Below, in pieces: positions 6,762-10,613 of a stretch of DNA of 10,613 nucleotides. Source of the stretch: Bacteroidia bacterium (lineage in GTDB: Bacteria > Bacteroidota > Bacteroidia > Bacteroidales > VadinHA17); contig JAPLEC010000192.1 in NCBI GenBank assembly GCA_026391515.1, forward strand, positions 1 to 10,613, read 5' to 3'. The notes under the pieces are model-generated. The model made no database searches and was not told where the DNA came from. It worked only from the letters and a program-made list of their open reading frames with translations. Position 1 is the first letter of the stretch, and every line of letters starts with the position of its first letter. Made by a program: the position numbers and the translations under genes.

Positions 6762-6847
6762 TAGAGATTCCTCGTCCGCCAGCCGGCGGACTCGGAATGT
6801 CATTCCGAATGGAGTCCCGCAATGCGGGACGTAATGAGGAATCTTTA
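6762..6847. repeat. Nested palindromic element able to form a three-arm cloverleaf or two tandem hairpins
   Basis: Outer arms AGATTCCTC (6765-6773) and GAGGAATCT (6836-6844) pair, with wobble/AT extension to 6762-6847. They enclose three hairpins. The first is GTCCGCC/GGCGGAC (6774-6791, loop AGCC). The second is TCGGAAT/ATTCCGA (6792-6808, loop GTC). The third is GTCCCGC/GCGGGAC (6814-6830, loop AAT). The repeated words ATTCC and GGAAT allow a second fold of two tandem hairpins: 6767-6771 with 6794-6798, and 6802-6806 with 6838-6842. It lies about 70 bp after the DUF3109 stop and may end that transcript. The architecture resembles a dispersed REP-like or small non-autonomous element, unrelated in sequence to the repeats at 3676-3974. 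Confidence 0.75.
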
Positions 6848-7079
6848 ATTTATTAAGCAGGTTATTTAATAAAAGATTGATTTTTTAATTTTCCATATTA
6901 TTCATGATTACAGATATTCATAAAATATTGTACTTGATCCGGAGATCTTCTAAATTTATTTAGAAATTTTCATTGGTTTTTAGATATACTTTTAGGTACA
7001 TTTTCTAATTATTAAATTACATTCTGAAAAACCTTCTAAAACCTGATTATTATTGATTTATAAAAAAAAAAATCTCAAA
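6848..7079. other. AT-rich non-coding spacer upstream of the SusC gene
   Basis: No credible reading frame or RNA gene is visible. The only distinct structure is an 18-nt perfect palindrome, TTCTAAAT/ATTTAGAA around TT (6948-6965), about 180 bp before the SusC start codon. A run of eleven A residues (7062-7072) lies about 30 bp upstream of the promoter -7 box and could act as an UP-like or curved element. Confidence 0.5.
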
Positions 7080-7082
7080 TTG

Positions 7083-7112
7083 TTTGTTTTTATAAAAAAA
7101 CAGGTATCTTTG
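7083..7112 (+). promoter_or_regulatory. Bacteroidota-type promoter for the SusC/SusD genes
   Basis: TATCTTTG (7105-7112) fits the -7 consensus TAnnTTTG exactly. TTTG at 7083-7086 is the -33 element with an 18-bp spacer, slightly shorter than the usual 19-21; an overlapping TTG at 7080-7082 gives 22. Transcription would start near 7119, leaving a leader of about 25 nt before the ATG at 7145. No Shine-Dalgarno is evident, as is common in this phylum. Confidence 0.65.
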
Positions 7113-7144
7113 ACTGGATAACTTAAAACCTAAAACTAATTCGT

Positions 7145-10100
7145 ATGAAGAAACTATTTCTGTTGATTGTTTTGTTTGTGCTAGGTGTGTCCGCACTTCT
7201 CGCTCAAACAATAGTCATTACAGGTACGGTTACCTCTGCAGTTGCAGAGGAGGGTGCTATACCCGGGGTAACAGTCCAGGTTAAGGGTACTACAATTGGT
7301 ACTACGACTGATATTAACGGGAAGTATACTCTTACTGTACCGCAGAATGCAACTACTCTAGTTTTCTCCTATATCGGGATGAAAAAACAAGAAGTCGCGA
7401 TTGCCGGACGAACGGTAATTAATGGCATAATGGAGTCTGATATCCTTGGTCTGGAAGAGGTTGTAGTAACAGCCCTGGGTATTTCAAGAGAGAAAAAAGC
7501 TCTTGGTTATTCAGTCCAGGATCTTGGCGGTGACAAAATTGAAAAGACAAAAGTATCAAACATTGTTAATGCCTTCCAGGGGAAATTAGCTGGTGTCCAG
7601 ATCAGCAATTCCGACGGTGGAGTTGCTTCAGGTGTCAGGATACTAATCAGGGGCGTGAACTCACTCGCTGCCAGTGGTAACAACCAGCCGCTTTTTATTG
7701 TTGATGGTGTACCTATCAGCAACGCTACGACAGATGCCGGTGCATATGGTGGAAGGGACTACGGTAACGCTGCCAGTGATATTAACCCTTCGGATGTTGA
7801 GAATATCAGTGTTTTGAAAGGTGCCAGCGCAGCCGCACTGTATGGATCAAGAGCTGTTAACGGCGTTGTACTTATTACTACAAAATCTGGTAAATCACGT
7901 CAGGGTCAGAAAGGCCTTGGTGTAACGCTCGAAGAGAACGTCATGTGGGAAAATCCTCTTGTAATTCCTAAATTTCAAGACCTTTATGGACAGGGATCGC
8001 GTATTGCACCCGGGCAATATGCATTTGATTATTACGATGGTTTGGGTAATGGAATCAATGACAATGTTGACGAAAGCTGGGGCCCGCCAATGGATTATAT
8101 AGTAAAGGCTGAAGATCTGCTGCCGGGTGGTAAATTATATTGGACGGTGGATCCATTGGGTGAATTAGGGGTTGATATTCCCCCCATTCCTCAAACTGTA
8201 GGTACAACTCTGGTTCTCCCTCAGTTCGACAGCCCTTATAATGCTGAAACCGATACTCGTACTCCAACTCCATGGATCTCACATCCCGATAATGTAAAGA
8301 GTTACTTTGTAACAGGGATGAAAAGAACCACAAGCCTGTCCATTGCAGGTGCCAGTCAAAACGCAAATTTCCGTCTTGGCTTGTCAAACCAGAAAATCAC
8401 AGGGATCCTTCCAAATACAGACCTTACGAAAAACAATATTGCCTTAAATGCTGAATTAGCTGTTACTGACAAGATTACCGTTGGTGGTTCTGCAACCTAT
8501 ATCAACAACAAGAGTGATAACATTGCAGAAAACGGATATAACGGAGGCAACCCGATGCAGTCACTCGCACAGTGGTTCGGCCGTCAGGTTGATATGGCTT
8601 CTCTGAAAGCAAGATGGAATGAAATTGACCCGAAAACAGGCCTGCCATTCACCTGGAACCATTCCTACCATAATAACCCCTACTGGAACATGGAAAAAAA
8701 TACCAATTCCAGGAACAGGGACAGGATGATAGGTGACGTTACTTTTAACTGGAAATTCACCAGCTGGCTACAATTAAAAGCTATGGCCGGAACTGACTGG
8801 TATGTTGAAGATATCGTGGAAAGAGTTGCTCAGGGTGATGTCGGAATAGGATATCCCAAGGGTGGTTTTTGGAGTTATTCAAACCGCAGGCAGGAGATCA
8901 ATGCTAATGCCAGAGTTGAATTTAATAAGAGTTTTGGTGATTTTGGTGTTAATGCAAGCCTGGGCGCTGAGTATAATCATCAGAATTCTCAGTTCCGTAG
9001 AATTAATGTTGCACAGCTTATTGTCCCTGATCTGTATGCAATCAGTAACGCTGCTGTTGCACCCACAACAGACCTCAGCGAGAGGCATACTGAGTTGCAG
9101 AGTGTTTTCGGAACGGCAAACTTAAGTTTTAAGAATTGGGTCTTCCTTGATCTTACCGGAAGAAATGACTGGTCATCAACTTTACCGATAAATAACTGCT
9201 CTTACTTTTATCCATCAGCATCATTTTCGTTCATTGTTACCGATGCGTTTGGTATCAAATCCAACGTTCTTTCCTTCTTGAAGATCAGGGCAAGTTATGC
9301 TGAAGTGGGTGGTTCTGCAGATGCATATGCCCTTCAGGGTACATATAGTGCGGGTGATCCATTTATTGGTAACCCGTCACTCAGTTATACAGGTACAATA
9401 CCTCCACTGGGACTGAAACCGCAGAGGAAACGATCCATGGAATTCGGTCTTGAGTTGAAACTCTTACAGAACAGAATAGGCCTGGATGCTGATTTCTATA
9501 AAGAAAATACCATTAACCAGATCATGAACATCGGAGTATCAAGTACCTCAGGTTTCGGTACCAAGACGATCAATGCAGGTAACCTTCAGAACATGGGTGT
9601 TGAGTTGCAGTTAATGGGTACTCCGGTTCAAAAATCAAACTTCTCATGGGATATAACCGTTAACTGGTCAAAAAACAAGAACAAAGTTGTCTCTCTCTAT
9701 GGAGACATGAAATACCTCCAGCTTTACGGTATAGGCTGGAGCGGTTATACATATGCCTTCCCGGGTAAAGATTATGGCACTATATTTGGTTATGCAATTG
9801 TCCGTGAAAATGCGACACCGGTCTATTATGATGAAAAGAAAACACAACTTGCGTATTATACCTATTCCGGAAGGCCACTTGTTACCACAACAGGAAGATA
9901 CATCCGTTCGGGACAGAGAACAATACTTGGCAACGTGTATCCTGACTGGTTTGGAGGAATTAACAACTCATTTACCATATATAAGAACTTCAACCTCAGC
10001 TTCCTTGTTGACTTCAGGAAAGGCGGAGATATGTTCTCTGTAACTCACATGTTTGGTATGGATACAGGTATTCTTGCAGAAACTGCTGCCACTAATGATA

Positions 10101-10558
10101 AAGGGCATAATATCAGAGATGCCGTTGCAGATGGCGGTGGAATCCTGATAGGTGGTGTTTACGGAAAAGTAGATCCAGTAACCGGAAATATAATTTTCAC
10201 TGATGCAACAGGAGCGACTGTTGCTGAGCCTGTTGCGAACACAACCTACTTAGATGCTAACCAATATGGTTATGACTTTTATCCCAAACATGAATTGAAT
10301 ATATTCGATGCAAGCTTTGTCAAGCTGCGCGAGGTTACAGCGACTTATTCTTTTAACAAGATCGGTTTCCTGAATAAGGCGGGCATTAAAGATCTGAGCC
10401 TTTCTTTAGTAGGACGTAACCTATGGATAATACATAAGAATGTTCCGGATCTTGACCCTGAAACCAGTTCGAGTGCCGGTAATACAGGTGTTGGTGCAGA
10501 AACCAACTCTATTCCTTCTACCAGATCTTACGGTTTCAATATCAAGATTAGTTTCTAA
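7145..10558 (+). CDS. SusC/RagA-family TonB-linked outer-membrane transporter
   Basis: This 1137-residue protein forms the outer-membrane barrel of a SusCD nutrient importer, powered by TonB-ExbBD, that takes up glycans, peptides or similar ligands. Residues 1-20 are a Sec signal peptide ending ALLA before Q21. A carboxypeptidase-regulatory-like β-sandwich covers about 24-100 (PGVTVQVKGTT, TDINGKYTL). The TonB box EEVVVTALG is at 104-112. The plug spans about 120-250, with the SusC signature RGVNSLAASGNNQPLFIVDG and then NPSDVENISVLKGASAAALYGS. The rest is barrel, with typical strands such as NLQNMGVELQL and SLVGRNLWI, ending in the aromatic-terminated NIKISF. There is no N-terminal STN domain, so it is not an anti-sigma-signalling transducer. 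No regulator is adjacent in the window. Start, signal peptide and terminus are all intact. The substrate cannot be told from the sequence. Confidence 0.96.
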   Translation: MKKLFLLIVLFVLGVSALLAQTIVITGTVTSAVAEEGAIPGVTVQVKGTTIGTTTDINGKYTLTVPQNATTLVFSYIGMKKQEVAIAGRTVINGIMESDILGLEEVVVTALGISREKKALGYSVQDLGGDKIEKTKVSNIVNAFQGKLAGVQISNSDGGVASGVRILIRGVNSLAASGNNQPLFIVDGVPISNATTDAGAYGGRDYGNAASDINPSDVENISVLKGASAAALYGSRAVNGVVLITTKSGKSRQGQKGLGVTLEENVMWENPLVIPKFQDLYGQGSRIAPGQYAFDYYDGLGNGINDNVDESWGPPMDYIVKAEDLLPGGKLYWTVDPLGELGVDIPPIPQTVGTTLVLPQFDSPYNAETDTRTPTPWISHPDNVKSYFVTGMKRTTSLSIAGASQNANFRLGLSNQKITGILPNTDLTKNNIALNAELAVTDKITVGGSATYINNKSDNIAENGYNGGNPMQSLAQWFGRQVDMASLKARWNEIDPKTGLPFTWNHSYHNNPYWNMEKNTNSRNRDRMIGDVTFNWKFTSWLQLKAMAGTDWYVEDIVERVAQGDVGIGYPKGGFWSYSNRRQEINANARVEFNKSFGDFGVNASLGAEYNHQNSQFRRINVAQLIVPDLYAISNAAVAPTTDLSERHTELQSVFGTANLSFKNWVFLDLTGRNDWSSTLPINNCSYFYPSASFSFIVTDAFGIKSNVLSFLKIRASYAEVGGSADAYALQGTYSAGDPFIGNPSLSYTGTIPPLGLKPQRKRSMEFGLELKLLQNRIGLDADFYKENTINQIMNIGVSSTSGFGTKTINAGNLQNMGVELQLMGTPVQKSNFSWDITVNWSKNKNKVVSLYGDMKYLQLYGIGWSGYTYAFPGKDYGTIFGYAIVRENATPVYYDEKKTQLAYYTYSGRPLVTTTGRYIRSGQRTILGNVYPDWFGGINNSFTIYKNFNLSFLVDFRKGGDMFSVTHMFGMDTGILAETAATNDKGHNIRDAVADGGGILIGGVYGKVDPVTGNIIFTDATGATVAEPVANTTYLDANQYGYDFYPKHELNIFDASFVKLREVTATYSFNKIGFLNKAGIKDLSLSLVGRNLWIIHKNVPDLDPETSSSAGNTGVGAETNSIPSTRSYGFNIKISF

Positions 10559-10563
10559 CATAA

Positions 10564-10613
10564 ATGCATCTGAAAATGAAATACTTAATGAAATCACAAA
10601 TAATTATACTGGG
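10564..10613 (+). CDS. Start of probable SusD/RagB-type lipoprotein (3' truncated by window end)
   Basis: An open frame begins 5 bp after the SusC stop and runs off the window as MHLKMKYLMKSQIIIL. In-frame ATGs at 10564, 10576 and 10588 are all possible starts; 10576 or 10588 would give a compact basic-then-hydrophobic signal peptide. Position directly after a SusC gene, on the same strand, is the standard place for the SusD surface lipoprotein that forms the lid of the transporter. No lipobox or domain is reached, so the identification is by context. Confidence 0.6.
   Translation, partial: MHLKMKYLMKSQIIIL

Noticed and set aside
6765..6844. tRNA or tRNA-like gene, because of the cloverleaf fold and similar length
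   Set aside because: The arms are all near-perfect 7-bp palindromes, there is no T-loop GTTCRA-type sequence, no recognisable anticodon loop (loops are 3-4 nt) and no D-arm consensus.
8055..8387. 110-codon minus-strand reading frame inside the SusC gene
   Set aside because: It lies wholly within the strongly supported SusC coding sequence, has no recognisable family features, and its codons are the mirror of conserved barrel sequence.
9753..10043. 96-codon plus-strand frame overlapping the SusC gene
   Set aside because: It is a shifted-frame reading of the transporter barrel with no domain and no ribosome site.

Overview
The window comes from a member of the Bacteroidota, most likely a Bacteroidales/Marinilabiliales-type bacterium. 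The evidence is a C-terminal type IX secretion (T9SS) sorting domain, a SusC/RagA TonB-dependent transporter followed by what looks like the start of a SusD-type lipoprotein, a DUF3109 protein, promoter-like sites of the Bacteroidota TTTG / TAnnTTTG type, and AT-rich spacers.

Layout. Positions 1-3612 (+) hold a very large cell-surface protein gene that begins before the window. It has Ig-like repeats, PKD-like domains, a jelly-roll (MAM-like) domain, a degenerate thioredoxin-like (Omp28-type) domain and a T9SS tail. A frame change at about 664-670 breaks it and coincides with the loss of most of one Ig-like repeat. Positions 3613-3996 are a palindrome-rich spacer with two nearly identical 102-bp direct repeats, each a string of small hairpins. 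The spacer abuts the 3' end of a minus-strand IS200-like/REP-associated (Y1, HUH) transposase at 3997-4437. Together they look like a REP-RAYT unit between the surface protein gene and the next operon.

Positions 4587-6693 (+) are a two-gene operon: cofactor-independent phosphoglycerate mutase (gpmI) with every expected catalytic residue, and 10 bp later a cysteine-rich DUF3109 protein. Positions 6694-7144 are non-coding. They contain an unusual ~86-bp nested palindrome that can be drawn as a three-arm cloverleaf or as two tandem hairpins, then an AT-rich stretch leading to a good Bacteroidota promoter. Positions 7145-10558 (+) encode a complete 1137-residue SusC/RagA outer-membrane transporter. 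The first codons of a probable SusD partner start 5 bp after its stop and run off the window.

Functionally, the operons are a housekeeping glycolysis gene pair and a nutrient-uptake SusCD pair. The most notable non-coding content is two different families of structured palindromic repeats, one of them next to a probable mobilising transposase and showing compensatory base-pair changes between copies. I saw no tRNA, rRNA, CRISPR array or defence system.
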